NCBI GenBank assembly: GCA_900473795.1
Contig: UCMT01000001.1
Location: 164,238-228,237, forward strand
DNA length: 64,000 nt
Source of the DNA: Hyphomicrobiales bacterium
Lineage (GTDB): Bacteria > Pseudomonadota > Alphaproteobacteria > Rhizobiales > Rhizobiaceae
Reading direction: 5' to 3'
Both the position numbers and the translations under genes were made by a program. Shown here one piece after another: positions 16,409-25,127 of this stretch. The first letter of the stretch is position 1; each line of letters starts with the position of its first letter. The notes beneath the pieces are model-generated. The model had not been told where the DNA came from, made no database searches, and saw only the letters and a list, made by a program, of their open reading frames with translations.

Positions 16409-19400
16409 TCAGCCCTTGGCCGTGACCGTCGCGAATGTCTCCTCGAGCGCGGCAAGCAGATGGTCAGCGTCCCGTTTCGAGAAGATCATCGGCGGCCGCA
16501 TCTTGAGGACATTGTCGTGCGGCCCCTCGGTGCCGATCAGCACGCCGCGCTGACGCGCACCGTTCGATACGGCTTTGGCGAATTCCGTGGCGGGCGCCTT
16601 GGTCTTTCGATCCTTTACCAGCTCGATGCCAAGGAAGAGCCCCATGCCGCGCACGTCGCCGATCGCTTCGAAGCGTTGTTGCAGCGCCCGGAACCCGGCC
16701 ATCAGGTAGTTGCCGACATCGAGCGCATTGCGGCGCAGATCCTCACCCTCGATGACGTCGAGCACGGCAAGGCCGACGGCACAGGACACCGGGTTTCCGC
16801 CGAAGGTGTTGAAGTATTCCATGCCGTTGTTGAAACTGTCGGCGATTTCCCGTGTGGCGACGACGGCAGCAAGCGGATGGCCGTCGCCGATCGGCTTGCC
16901 CATGGTGACGATATCCGGAACGACCCCTTGCGTCTCGAAGGCCCACCAATGGCTGCCGACGCGGCCAAAACCGACCTGCACTTCGTCGGCGACGCAGACG
17001 CCGCCTGCCTCGCGCACCATTTGGTAGACTTCTCTCAGGTATCCGTCCGGCAGGAATACCTGGCCGGCGATGCTCGGAATGGATTCCGCCATGAAGAAGG
17101 CGGGTGCTTCTCCCTTGGCCCGCATCGTCGCGATCAGCTCGGCAACACCCTCGGCAAAACGCTTGCCGTGTTCCTCGACCGGCCAGTCGGCTGACACATG
17201 ATAACTGTCGGGAACCGGTGCGACATGGACATGCGCCTTCTGACCCTTGCCGCCCTTGCGCTGGAACTTGTAGGGACTGATGTCGATCAGTTCCTGCGTC
17301 GTGCCGTGATAGGCCCAGTCGAGCACGATCGCGTTCTCGCGGCCGGTATGGGCGCGCATCAGGCGTAGCGCCAGGCCGTTTGCCTCCGAACCGCTGTTGA
17401 CGAAGCCGGCAACCGACAATTCCCCAGGCATGGTCGCCGTCAGCCGCTCGGCATAGGCGACGATATTGTCATGCAAATAGCGGGTATTGGTATTGAGCGT
17501 CGCTGCCTGGCGCGCCAGGGCCTCGACCACCACCGGATGAGCATGGCCGATGTGGCAGACATTGTTGAAGCAGTCGAGATAGGCCCGGCCACGATCGTCG
17601 ATCAGCCAGACGCCGTCACCGCGCACAAACTTGATCGGCTTATCATAGGAGATCGACAGGTTCGGCAGCAGCAGCTCTTTGCGGCGCTTGATGATTTCCG
17701 GATGCGACCGGCCTTTTTGTTCGTAAAACTCCGGCGCAATACCAGCGAACGTTCGCGCATCGGGAAATAGTTCGGCCCAGACATCGAGATAGCGTTCCTC
17801 GCCGACGCCAAGGATTTCGGTTGCGGAGAGGCTGATGTCGGTCGAAATCTGCAGATGCAGATGCGGCGCCCAGCCGCCGTTTTCACTGGGCGTTCCCATC
17901 GTCCCGACCTGGGCGCCAGCTTCCAGGCGATCACCGGGTTTCAACCGGTCGAGCGCTTCGTGGGCAAGGTGCCCCCACAGCGTGACAAAGGCCGGGCAGC
18001 CCGCCGGCTCGTGGCGAAGCGCGATCAGGCCGCCGTATCCGAGCCGGTCCTTCTCGATCTCGACGCTGACGACCGTCGCCGCAAGCGGCGTGTAAACTTT
18101 CGTGCCGGCGGCCATGAAGAGGTCGAGCCCAAGGTGGCGCGTGCGGCGAGCATTGTCCACCAGCCTGGACACGAACATGTCACCGGAATAGACCGTGCGC
18201 GCCTCACCCCAGGGTCCGATGCCGAGATCGACGCCGTGTTCGCGGCAATGGTCTTCCCAGATCGCCTGCGCCTCGTCCGGCCGCTCGGCGGCGGATTTCA
18301 CCGTCATCGGATGCGCGGGATCGCCATAGGGTACCAGCGCGGCCGGATAGGTCGCGGCCGGTCTGTCGAGCAGCGGCTGCAGGACCTTCCGGTTTGCCTC
18401 GATCCAAGCCGTGACTGCGCGTGCTCCGGGCGCGGCGTCGAAACCGCAGGCATGACGCAGGATCGCGGCCGCAAAGCGCGGGTTCATGGCGTCGAGCTTG
18501 CGCAGCAGCGTCCAGGCCGGTTTCTCGCTGATCGCGAGATAGGGATTTCCGTCGGTATGGGCGCGGCGCGACGCAGAGATCGTCACCGACGTCACCAGCC
18601 GCATGGCGATCAGATCGAAGAGCAGATCGATTTCTTCCTCAAGCAGCGGATATTCCGCATGGAAACCGCGCGCAATGGCAGCGGCTGCACCGATCGGATC
18701 GGCGTGGTCGAGACCGGCATAGGCGGCGGCGATCGCGACCTCGGCAATCACGGGTGCATAGAGGGCATCGCCGAAATCGATCACACCGGCAATGCGATCG
18801 TGATCGGTGTTGGCGACGAGCACATTCCAGTCATTGGCGTCGTTGTGGATGACCGCCGAGCGCAGCTTCGGCAGCATCGGCACGACCTTAGTTTCGAAAC
18901 GGGCCAGAAACCGTTCGAGCAGCGCGCGGTCGTCCGGATCGGTAATATAGTGTAGTCTTTCTGCCGAGCGGCCGGCATTGCAGAGATTCCAGTCGAGATC
19001 ACGCAGTGCGCCCGGATGCATGAAGCCTTTCAGCGAAGCATCGAAACGGCCGAGCAGGTACCCGAGCGATTCCAGCGCCGCGTCGCTTCGAGACGTTTGG
19101 GCAAGCGGAATGCCGGGCACCCAGCCGACCAGGCGTAAAATATGGCGAACGCCATGCGCGCTGGTGGCCGCAGCAAGGCTAGCGCCTGAAACAGTCTTTC
19201 GGATATGCGGCACGGGAAGGCCCGGCGCATGCTCGCCGATGTGCCCGAGAAGCGCCGTCTGGAATTCGCTCTCAACCAGTGGTTCGGCGGCATTGACGAT
19301 CTTCAGGATATAGGTCTCGCCGTCACTGGCCGAAACCCTGAAATTCTGGTCGCGCTCGCTGTCGAGCGGCGACAGCGAGCCGTCGAGGCCATAGTGCTCG

Positions 19401-19462
19401 GCCAGCAAAAGCTTTGCCTGCGCGATCGAAAAATCCGGTGTGGTCTGCAGCAAGTCGTTCAT
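16409..19462 (-). CDS. Trifunctional fusion: aminoglycoside-phosphotransferase-like kinase, M23 peptidase-like domain, class III aminotransferase
   Basis: One 1017-residue chain. Residues ~30-330 form an APH/homoserine-kinase-like domain with the catalytic loop H206-N-D208-ANDW-N213 and the metal Asp in GVIDFGD. Residues ~400-545 form an M23 (LytM-type) domain keeping HLGLD and HLHLQ zinc-ligand patterns. Residues ~585-1015 form a class III PLP aminotransferase with Lys856 in [11 protein letters not shown]. In the family, related pairs of kinase and aminotransferase-fold phospho-lyase act on hydroxylysine or ethanolamine phosphate: phosphorylate, then eliminate. A phosphorylation-elimination sequence in one protein is therefore a good guess, but the M23 domain's role is unclear. 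No signal peptide, so cytoplasmic. Divergent from an Lrp regulator, its likely controller. Confidence 0.85.
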   Translation of the reverse strand: MNDLLQTTPDFSIAQAKLLLAEHYGLDGSLSPLDSERDQNFRVSASDGETYILKIVNAAEPLVESEFQTALLGHIGEHAPGLPVPHIRKTVSGASLAAATSAHGVRHILRLVGWVPGIPLAQTSRSDAALESLGYLLGRFDASLKGFMHPGALRDLDWNLCNAGRSAERLHYITDPDDRALLERFLARFETKVVPMLPKLRSAVIHNDANDWNVLVANTDHDRIAGVIDFGDALYAPVIAEVAIAAAYAGLDHADPIGAAAAIARGFHAEYPLLEEEIDLLFDLIAMRLVTSVTISASRRAHTDGNPYLAISEKPAWTLLRKLDAMNPRFAAAILRHACGFDAAPGARAVTAWIEANRKVLQPLLDRPAATYPAALVPYGDPAHPMTVKSAAERPDEAQAIWEDHCREHGVDLGIGPWGEARTVYSGDMFVSRLVDNARRTRHLGLDLFMAAGTKVYTPLAATVVSVEIEKDRLGYGGLIALRHEPAGCPAFVTLWGHLAHEALDRLKPGDRLEAGAQVGTMGTPSENGGWAPHLHLQISTDISLSATEILGVGEERYLDVWAELFPDARTFAGIAPEFYEQKGRSHPEIIKRRKELLLPNLSISYDKPIKFVRGDGVWLIDDRGRAYLDCFNNVCHIGHAHPVVVEALARQAATLNTNTRYLHDNIVAYAERLTATMPGELSVAGFVNSGSEANGLALRLMRAHTGRENAIVLDWAYHGTTQELIDISPYKFQRKGGKGQKAHVHVAPVPDSYHVSADWPVEEHGKRFAEGVAELIATMRAKGEAPAFFMAESIPSIAGQVFLPDGYLREVYQMVREAGGVCVADEVQVGFGRVGSHWWAFETQGVVPDIVTMGKPIGDGHPLAAVVATREIADSFNNGMEYFNTFGGNPVSCAVGLAVLDVIEGEDLRRNALDVGNYLMAGFRALQQRFEAIGDVRGMGLFLGIELVKDRKTKAPATEFAKAVSNGARQRGVLIGTEGPHDNVLKMRPPMIFSKRDADHLLAALEETFATVTAKG

Positions 19463-19514
19463 GGGGAGTCCCTCTACTGCTGATCAGAGTTGCACGAGGG
19501 ACTGCTTCATGCAT

Positions 19515-19545
19515 CCGGCATTATGCCGGTTGTGCCGGCATAATG
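19515..19545. promoter_or_regulatory. Triple half-site operator between fusion gene and Lrp gene
   Basis: CATTATGCCGG (19519-19529) and CCGGCATAATG (19535-19545) form a perfect 11-bp inverted repeat with a 5-bp spacer. A further CCGGCAT at 19515-19521 makes three alternating half-sites. The site is 46 bp before the Lrp start and 52 bp before the fusion gene start, a natural place for an Lrp/AsnC regulator. Confidence 0.65.
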
Positions 19546-19591
19546 TTTATATTAACCGTCATCTTGTCGGCAGCAGCGATGAGGAAAAGAC

Positions 19592-20026
19592 ATGCAGGAT
19601 ACAGACGCGATCGACCGGACCATCCTCAGCATCCTGTCGCGGGAGGCCCGCATTCCGATGAAATCGTTGGCAGGCCGGATCGGGCTCTCCAGAAGCGCCA
19701 CGACGGAGCGGGTCAACCGGCTCGAGAAGGCAGGCATCATCCGCGGCTATCGGGCCGATATCGGCCAACTGGACCAAGGGCAAATCCACGCCTTCCTGCT
19801 TCTGACGCTGAAGCGCACGCCGTCAATCGGTGTGCTCGACCGACTGGCCGGCTTCTCCGCAGTGCGGAAGGTGTCCTCCGTCAGCGGCCAGCTCGATCTC
19901 GTCGTCGAGGTCGAGGTCGGGTCGATCAATGCGCTCAACGAATTGAGAAACGAAGTGGCCACACTCGAGAATGTCGAAGACCTCACCACCTCGATCGTCC
20001 TTCGGCGCGATATCGAACGAAGCTGA
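19592..20026 (+). CDS. Lrp/AsnC family transcriptional regulator
   Basis: 144 residues. An N-terminal winged helix-turn-helix (residues ~5-60: DAIDRTILSILSREARIPMK, then LAGRIGLSRSATTERVNRLE) is followed by a C-terminal RAM/AsnC ligand-binding domain (~65-140). Divergently transcribed from the kinase-M23-aminotransferase gene with a 129-bp shared region that holds a clear palindrome. Lrp-type proteins bind amino acids, which fits local control of an amino-compound enzyme. Confidence 0.9.
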   Translation: MQDTDAIDRTILSILSREARIPMKSLAGRIGLSRSATTERVNRLEKAGIIRGYRADIGQLDQGQIHAFLLLTLKRTPSIGVLDRLAGFSAVRKVSSVSGQLDLVVEVEVGSINALNELRNEVATLENVEDLTTSIVLRRDIERS

Positions 20027-20370
20027 CACCGCGCTTTCAAGCGGATCGCGCTGTTGCCTTGGTCAATTCGGCAGGTCTTCTTCCTGCAAAACAGACCTCA
20101 TTCCTCCCGATACTGTCCTTGAAAATTTTGAAAGTCTTTCGCTTTCGCCGTCGAAATGGACGTCTAGCGATCCGCGCCACGAACCCGCACAATTGAAAAA
20201 CCGTAAATGAGGCATCCGGTATCCCCTGGCGGGAGGCGGAACCTGATCGGGCAGGGGCCCTGACAAGTCGTGACGATTTGGAGATCGGTAAGGCGAGGCG
20301 CTCGCCGGAGGAGAAGGCGGCGCGCCAATGACATTTGCCGGGCGTGGATTGCCCGGCCAAGGGAGGAAAT
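20027..20370 (+). other. Leader region of the purine permease gene
   Basis: 344 bp. It begins with the recurring purine motif (20121-20137). Downstream are three potential hairpins: CCCCTG/CAGGGG (20223-20228 with 20252-20257), GGCGAG/CTCGCC (20292-20306) and CCGGGC/GCCCGG (20338-20356). The last sits 4 nt before the GGGAGGA ribosome site. A structured leader that senses a purine is possible, but no known riboswitch consensus was recognised. Confidence 0.4.
20121..20137 (+). promoter_or_regulatory. Purine-locus motif, copy 1 (azgA leader)
   Basis: GAAAATTTTGAAAGTCT. The identical 17-mer occurs at 24671-24687 and a 13/17 match at 30861-30877, each in a promoter region of a purine gene. Probably a regulator binding site, perhaps for the LysR protein at 29826-30809. 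Confidence 0.6.
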
Positions 20371-21663
20371 ATGTTTGAACGGCTCTTCAAGCTGAGTGAG
20401 CACAATACGTCGGTCCGCACCGAACTGGTCGCCGGCCTCACGACATTTCTCACGATGTCGTACATCATCTTCGTCAATCCGGACATCCTGTCGACCACCG
20501 GCATGGATCGTGACGCGATCTTTGTTGCCACCTGCATCGCCGCAGCACTCGGCTCGGCAGTCATGGCGCTCGTCGCCAACTGGCCGATCGGCATGGCGCC
20601 GGGCATGGGCCTCAATGCCTTCTTCGCCTTCACGGTCGTTGCCGCCCTCGGCTTCAGCTGGCAGCAGGCCTTGGGAGCCGTCTTCATCTCGGGCCTGATT
20701 TTCATCTTCCTGACAGTGACCGGGGTCCGGAGCTGGCTGATTGAAGGCATCCCGCATTCGCTGCGTAGCGCGATCGCCACGGGTATCGGCCTCTTCCTCG
20801 GCATCATCGCCCTGAAGAACGCCGGCATCGTCGTTGACAACCCGGCAACGCTCGTCGGTCTCGGCAGCCTCAAGGAAACCGGTCCGCTGCTTGCGATCTT
20901 CGGCTTTTTTGTCATTGCCGTGCTTGATGCACTCAAGGTGCGCGGGGCCATCCTGATCGGGATTCTGGCGGTGACCGTACTGTCCTGGATCACCGGCGTC
21001 AGCGAATTCCGCGGCATCGTCTCCATGCCGCCGAGCATCGCCCCGACCTTCCTTCAGCTCGACATCGTCGGTGCTCTGCATGGCGGCCTGATCCATGTCA
21101 TCCTCGTCTTCGTTCTCGTCGAAGTCTTCGACGCGACCGGCACGTTGATCGGTGTCGCCAAGCGCGCCAATCTCATCCAGGAAGGCAAACAGAGCCGCCT
21201 CGGTCGGGCACTTCTGGCCGACAGCACCGCCATCGTTGCCGGTTCTCTGATCGGCACGAGCAGCACCACCGCCTATGTCGAAAGCGCCTCCGGCGTCCAG
21301 GCCGGCGGCCGCACCGGCCTGACGGCGCTTGTCATCGCCATCCTGTTCCTCGCCTCGCTGTTCATCTCGCCGCTCGCCGGTTCGGTCCCGACCTATGCGA
21401 CGGCCCCGGCACTGCTCTACGTCGCCGGCCTGATGATGCGCGAACTGACGGAAGTCGATTGGGACGATCTGACGGAAGCCGCGCCGGCAGCGATCACGGC
21501 GCTCGCCATGCCTTTCACCTATTCGATCGCCAACGGTCTGGCCTTCGGCTTCATCAGCTACGTCGTGTTGAAGGTCTTCACCGGCAAGTGGAGTCTCATT
21601 CACCCGGCAACGCAGATCGTCGCGACACTCTTCGTCGTCCGCTTCGCCTTTTTCGCGGAGTGA
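20371..21663 (+). CDS. Adenine/guanine/hypoxanthine permease, AzgA/GhxP type
   Basis: Inner-membrane purine base:proton symporter of 430 residues. The ribosome site GGGAGGA is ideal for ATG 20371. It begins MFERLFKLSEHNTSVRTEL, the family N-terminus, and has about 12-14 hydrophobic segments. The NCS2/AzgA motif segments NPDILSTTG, GMAPGMGLNAFF and EVFDATGTLIGV are present, as is the GSLIGTSSTTAYVESASG substrate-site block. It stands at the edge of the purine degradation block and shares its upstream motif, so it probably feeds purine bases into GuaD/Xdh. Confidence 0.9.
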   Translation: MFERLFKLSEHNTSVRTELVAGLTTFLTMSYIIFVNPDILSTTGMDRDAIFVATCIAAALGSAVMALVANWPIGMAPGMGLNAFFAFTVVAALGFSWQQALGAVFISGLIFIFLTVTGVRSWLIEGIPHSLRSAIATGIGLFLGIIALKNAGIVVDNPATLVGLGSLKETGPLLAIFGFFVIAVLDALKVRGAILIGILAVTVLSWITGVSEFRGIVSMPPSIAPTFLQLDIVGALHGGLIHVILVFVLVEVFDATGTLIGVAKRANLIQEGKQSRLGRALLADSTAIVAGSLIGTSSTTAYVESASGVQAGGRTGLTALVIAILFLASLFISPLAGSVPTYATAPALLYVAGLMMRELTEVDWDDLTEAAPAAITALAMPFTYSIANGLAFGFISYVVLKVFTGKWSLIHPATQIVATLFVVRFAFFAE

Positions 21664-21671
21664 CGGAATGG

Positions 21672-21695
21672 GCGAGGCGGCGCAGACCGCCTCGC
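21672..21695 (+). terminator. GC hairpin after azgA
   Basis: GCGAGGCGG (21672-21680) pairs perfectly with CCGCCTCGC (21687-21695) around CGCAGA, 8 bp after the stop codon. There is no T-run; it probably works with the terminator that follows. Confidence 0.5.
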
Positions 21696-21722
21696 TTGAC
21701 AACATTTCAGAATTCCTGGGCT

Positions 21723-21749
21723 GGGCCGCATCCATTGCGGCTCGTTTTT
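21723..21749 (+). terminator. Rho-independent terminator after azgA
   Basis: GGGCCGCA (21723-21730) and TGCGGCTC (21736-21743) form an 8-bp stem with one G-U pair, a 5-nt loop, and TTTTT at 21745-21749. Confidence 0.75.
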
Positions 21750-21910
21750 CGTGACAAATCCGCGTCTTCCTCCTGTGGCCGATTGCTATCGTTCCCCAGC
21801 GGCAGATCGAACCGCAGCAATGGGTGGAAACCTCTGTTTATGCCCGACCTTATTTTCGTGTAATGTCGCCTCAAGCCATTCTGAATACCCTGTGGTGGAG
21901 ATTTTGCAGC

Positions 21911-22441
21911 ATGGCGAAGCTCGTCTTTGGAATGAACCAGTCCCTGGACGGCTACGTCGACCACCTGGAAATGTCGACGGGCCCCGCGCTCTTTCGTCAC
22001 TGGATAGAGCACGTGCGCGACCTGACGGGCAGTGTGTACGGTCGCGGCATGTACGAGGTAATGCGCTATTGGGACGAAGACCGTCTTGAATGGAGTGCGG
22101 AGCAACACGAGTTCGCGGCAGCGTGGCGGCGCCAACCGAAGTGGGTCGTGTCGCGCTCATTGAAGTCAGTCGGCCCCAACGCCACACTTGTTTCGGATGA
22201 CATCGAGACGGTGATGCGGGGGCTGAAGGCTCAGCTTGTTGGGGAGATTGCCGTTTCCGGACCAGACCTGGCGCGAAGCCTAACCGACCTTGATCTTATC
22301 GATGAGTATCGACTCTACCTCCACCCCGTCGTGCTCGGTCGCGGCAAGCCATTCTTCGCCGGCCCGCGGCCACCGCTCCGCCTTGTTTCCACCGATCACG
22401 TTGGCGAGGACGTGATTAGGTTGACATACGTTCCTGCTTAA
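21911..22441 (+). CDS. Dihydrofolate reductase family protein (RibD C-terminal-like)
   Basis: 176 residues, beginning MAKLVFGMNQSLDGYVD, the usual opening of stand-alone RibD-C/DHFR-like proteins. It continues with the segments SVYGRGMYEVM and EIAVSGPDLARSL and the C-terminal IDEYRLYLHPVVLGRGKPFF block, which form the NADPH-binding reductase fold. Such proteins are NADPH-dependent reductases of unknown substrate. The gene sits alone after the azgA terminator and has no visible tie to purine metabolism. The frame is open upstream to 21824, but the family N-terminus starts at 21911. Confidence 0.8.
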   Translation: MAKLVFGMNQSLDGYVDHLEMSTGPALFRHWIEHVRDLTGSVYGRGMYEVMRYWDEDRLEWSAEQHEFAAAWRRQPKWVVSRSLKSVGPNATLVSDDIETVMRGLKAQLVGEIAVSGPDLARSLTDLDLIDEYRLYLHPVVLGRGKPFFAGPRPPLRLVSTDHVGEDVIRLTYVPA

Positions 22442-22641
22442 TCGCGCGTCGTCGCCAGACGGACTGCGCCGACGCGCAAGCTTCGGGTCGTGACGCGACC
22501 ATCGCGCCATCAATAGCAAGGGCCCGAGAGTGGCGCGAAGCAGAAGCACCGACGCAAAAATTCTTAGCTTCGTGACGGTCGTCACTTCAGCTAGGGGCTG
22601 GGTCGCGATGAACCGGCTTAAAATTGCGGGAGGGGATATTA

Positions 22642-23127
22642 TCAGCAAATCAGGAACGGCTGTTCGTAGAAGTGCTCTTCGAGATTGATGCCTTCGCCGC
22701 CGCGATCGACCACGGCAAAATCGGAGATGCCGTCAAGCGGAGTCAGGATTCCGTGCCAGATATTGCGGCCGATGTTGACGCCCTGTCCAGGCGCCGTCCT
22801 GAAGGCGATCGGCTCGCCGGGACCGTCGGCCGTTTCCTCGGCCACGACGACGAGGAACGGATGCTCGCTCAGCGGAATGAAGGCCTGGCTACCCAGTGGG
22901 TGGCGCTCGACCATGGTGAGTTCCAGCGGCAGCGGATAGGGCTCGCCCCGCAGCAGGCTGATCATGGGCCGCGCCTTCTCGCCCGTCGTCTCGATCCTGG
23001 CGAGATCGTGATAGCGCACGCATTTACCCGCATTGATCGGGAAGCTCGGCGCTCCCTCGGTTTCCAGGACCTCGCCGAAGGGCGCAAAGGCCTCGCGGGT
23101 CAGCGGCCTGATCTCGATCGTTTTCAT
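22642..23127 (-). CDS. allA: Ureidoglycolate lyase
   Basis: 161 residues, AllA fold (cupin-like). It splits ureidoglycolate to glyoxylate and urea in the last step of purine ring degradation. Family landmarks are the N-terminal PLTREAFAPFGEVLE, the ERHPLGSQAFIPLS segment and NIGRNIWHGILTPL. GGAGGAGAAG precedes ATG 23127; an upstream ATG at 23169 is less likely. Second gene of a leftward operon behind the puuE-uraD fusion, 56 bp apart. Confidence 0.92.
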   Translation of the reverse strand: MKTIEIRPLTREAFAPFGEVLETEGAPSFPINAGKCVRYHDLARIETTGEKARPMISLLRGEPYPLPLELTMVERHPLGSQAFIPLSEHPFLVVVAEETADGPGEPIAFRTAPGQGVNIGRNIWHGILTPLDGISDFAVVDRGGEGINLEEHFYEQPFLIC

Positions 23128-23183
23128 CTCTTCTCCTCCTCGAAAATCCGTTCCAATCGGCGCTGCCAAGGCCGCGGCTTTTG

Positions 23184-24602
23184 TCAGCCTGGCAGCATGT
23201 CCGTGAGGCGAAGCAGCGCGATGCGCTCCACCTGACCGCAGGCGGTATTGAACTCGGTCTGCCGGTCATTGCCGATACGCCGTTCGAACGCAGCCAGAAT
23301 GTCGTTCTTGGTGAGACCTCTGACCGCGATAATGAAGGGGAAGCCGAAGGTCTTCACGTAGCGGCTGTTGAGATCGGTGAACCGCGCGCGTTCGGCATCC
23401 GTCAGCGCATCGAGACCGGCGGACGCCTGCTCGCTGGTCGAACTTTCCGTCAGCCGTTTCGCCTGTGCCAGCTTGCCGGCGAGGTCGGGGTGTGCGTTGA
23501 GCACGCCGAGCCGCTTTGCGTCGCTCGCCGCCCGGAAGACGGCAGTCAGCGCGGCGTGCAGGCCGATTGCAGTATCGTTCGCTGGCCCGAGTTCTTCGGC
23601 GAAGGCGCGCCGCGCGATCCAGTCAGAATGCTCGAAGACACCGCCAAACCGGGCTAAGAATTCTTCCGCCGTCAGACGTGATGGGCGGTTTTCGTTGGGC
23701 TGAAAGGGATGCGCTCTTGCCCAGTGGTCGGCAATGTCGATGCGACGGGCGATCCAGACCTTGTCGTGGCTCTTCACGTAGTCGATGAACCGGGCGAGTG
23801 CCGCCGACCGTCCTGGCCGGCCGGCAAGGCGGCAGTGCAGGCCGATATTCATCATCTTCGGCGCTCCCGCCACCCCTTCGGCATAAAGCACGTCGAACGT
23901 GTCCTTCAGGTAGTTGAAGAACTGATCGCCGCTGTTAAAGCCCTGGGTAGTGGCAAAACGCATGTCGTTGGTGTCGAGCGTATAGGGAATGACGAGCTGA
24001 TGTCGGCCCGCATGCTCGTGCCAATAGGGCAGATCATCGGCATAACTGTCGGAGACATAGGCAAAGCCGCCCTCCTCGGTGACGAGGTCGACGGTGTTTT
24101 CCGAGCAGCGGCCGGTGTACCAGCCGCGCGGCCGTTCACCGGTGACGATCGCGTGCATTCGGATTGCTTCCCCGATCTGCTTGCGCTCTTCGTCCGGGGT
24201 CATGCCCTTGTGCTCGATCCACTTCAGCCCGTGCGAGGCGATTTCCCAGCCGGCCTCCTGCATCGCCGCTACTTGCGTCGGCGAACGCTTCAGTGCCGTC
24301 GCCACGCCATAGACGGTGACGGGAACCTGGCGCTCCGTCAGCAGCCGGTACAGCCGCCAAAAGCCGGCGCGGGCACCGTATTCATAGATCGATTCCATGT
24401 TCCAGTGGCGCTGTCCGGGCCAGGCCTGCGCACCGGCGATCTCCGACAAGAAGGCTTCCGACGCGCTGTCTCCATGCAGCACGCAGTTTTCGCCGCCCTC
24501 TTCATAGTTGACGACGAATTGCACGGCGATGCGGGCGCCATCCGGCCAGACGGCATTCGGGGTGATTGCGCCATAGCCTTGCAGATCACGCGGATACCTC
24601 AT
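23184..24602 (-). CDS. puuE: Bifunctional allantoinase (PuuE) / OHCU decarboxylase (UraD) fusion
   Basis: 472 residues. Residues 1-~305 are PuuE, a polysaccharide-deacetylase-fold allantoinase that hydrolyses allantoin to allantoate (SHGLKWIEHKGM, RPRGWYTGR, NIGLHCRLAGRPGR). Residues ~315-472 are 2-oxo-4-hydroxy-4-carboxy-5-ureidoimidazoline decarboxylase, with the catalytic His in LNAHPDLAGKLA and the TFGFPFIIAVRG block. The UraD half acts before the PuuE half in the pathway, so the fusion may channel S-allantoin. ATG 24602 has GGAGGAG upstream. The frame runs on to 25988 only because of antisense openness. Divergent from hiuH; the shared 165-bp gap contains the purine motif. Confidence 0.92.
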   Translation of the reverse strand: MRYPRDLQGYGAITPNAVWPDGARIAVQFVVNYEEGGENCVLHGDSASEAFLSEIAGAQAWPGQRHWNMESIYEYGARAGFWRLYRLLTERQVPVTVYGVATALKRSPTQVAAMQEAGWEIASHGLKWIEHKGMTPDEERKQIGEAIRMHAIVTGERPRGWYTGRCSENTVDLVTEEGGFAYVSDSYADDLPYWHEHAGRHQLVIPYTLDTNDMRFATTQGFNSGDQFFNYLKDTFDVLYAEGVAGAPKMMNIGLHCRLAGRPGRSAALARFIDYVKSHDKVWIARRIDIADHWARAHPFQPNENRPSRLTAEEFLARFGGVFEHSDWIARRAFAEELGPANDTAIGLHAALTAVFRAASDAKRLGVLNAHPDLAGKLAQAKRLTESSTSEQASAGLDALTDAERARFTDLNSRYVKTFGFPFIIAVRGLTKNDILAAFERRIGNDRQTEFNTACGQVERIALLRLTDMLPG

Positions 24603-24670
24603 GAAACCACTCCTCCCAAAACCAACGATTGGCCGATTTCTAACCAGAAAACGCGCGCGCCATTCCCCCC

Positions 24671-24687
24671 GAAAATTTTGAAAGTCT
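24671..24687. promoter_or_regulatory. Purine-locus motif, copy 2 (puuE/hiuH divergent promoter)
   Basis: GAAAATTTTGAAAGTCT, identical to the copy in front of azgA. It lies 69 bp from the puuE start and 81 bp from the hiuH start, so one site could serve both directions. Confidence 0.6.
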
Positions 24688-24767
24688 CGAAGGATCAGCC
24701 CGCTACCGGAGCGAAGTGGGGTGAAGGATAGTGGCCGAATGAATGCAGTCTTCGGAGGGTGAAACGC

Positions 24768-25124
24768 ATGCAATCCCACACTGGTCGGCTGACCACCCAT
24801 GTGCTCGACACGGCGCTCGGCAAACCGGTCGAAGGCCTGCTGATCGAGCTCGTCCGGATTGCCGGGGAAGACGTCGAACGGATCGGCTCGACCCGGACCA
24901 ATGACGATGGCCGCTGCGATGCGCCGCTTCTCTCTGGCGAGCACATGACGGCCGGTGTCTACGAACTGCGCTTCCATGTCGGCGATTATCTTGGCCGCAA
25001 CGCCGGTGAGGTCGCGTTTCTCGACATTATCCCGATCCGTTTCGGTATTGCCGAGGGGGCCGCCCATTACCACGTGCCGCTGCTTCTGGCGCCCTACAGC
25101 TATTCCACCTATCGCGGGAGCTGA
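24768..25124 (+). CDS. hiuH: 5-hydroxyisourate hydrolase (transthyretin-like)
   Basis: 118 residues. Cleaves 5-hydroxyisourate, the product of urate oxidation, to OHCU. The family marks are visible: [14 protein letters not shown] at the N-terminus, the internal RTNDDGR segment and the C-terminal signature YRGS. GGAGG lies 9 nt before ATG 24768, chosen over the in-frame GTG at 24759. First gene of a rightward operon hiuH-xdhA-xdhB-xdhC, with only 3 bp to xdhA. Confidence 0.95.
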   Translation: MQSHTGRLTTHVLDTALGKPVEGLLIELVRIAGEDVERIGSTRTNDDGRCDAPLLSGEHMTAGVYELRFHVGDYLGRNAGEVAFLDIIPIRFGIAEGAAHYHVPLLLAPYSYSTYRGS

Positions 25125-25127
25125 CCC

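Noticed and set aside
22280..22648. 122-codon minus-strand frame between the reductase and allA genes
   Set aside because: Largely antisense to the reductase gene and without recognisable features.
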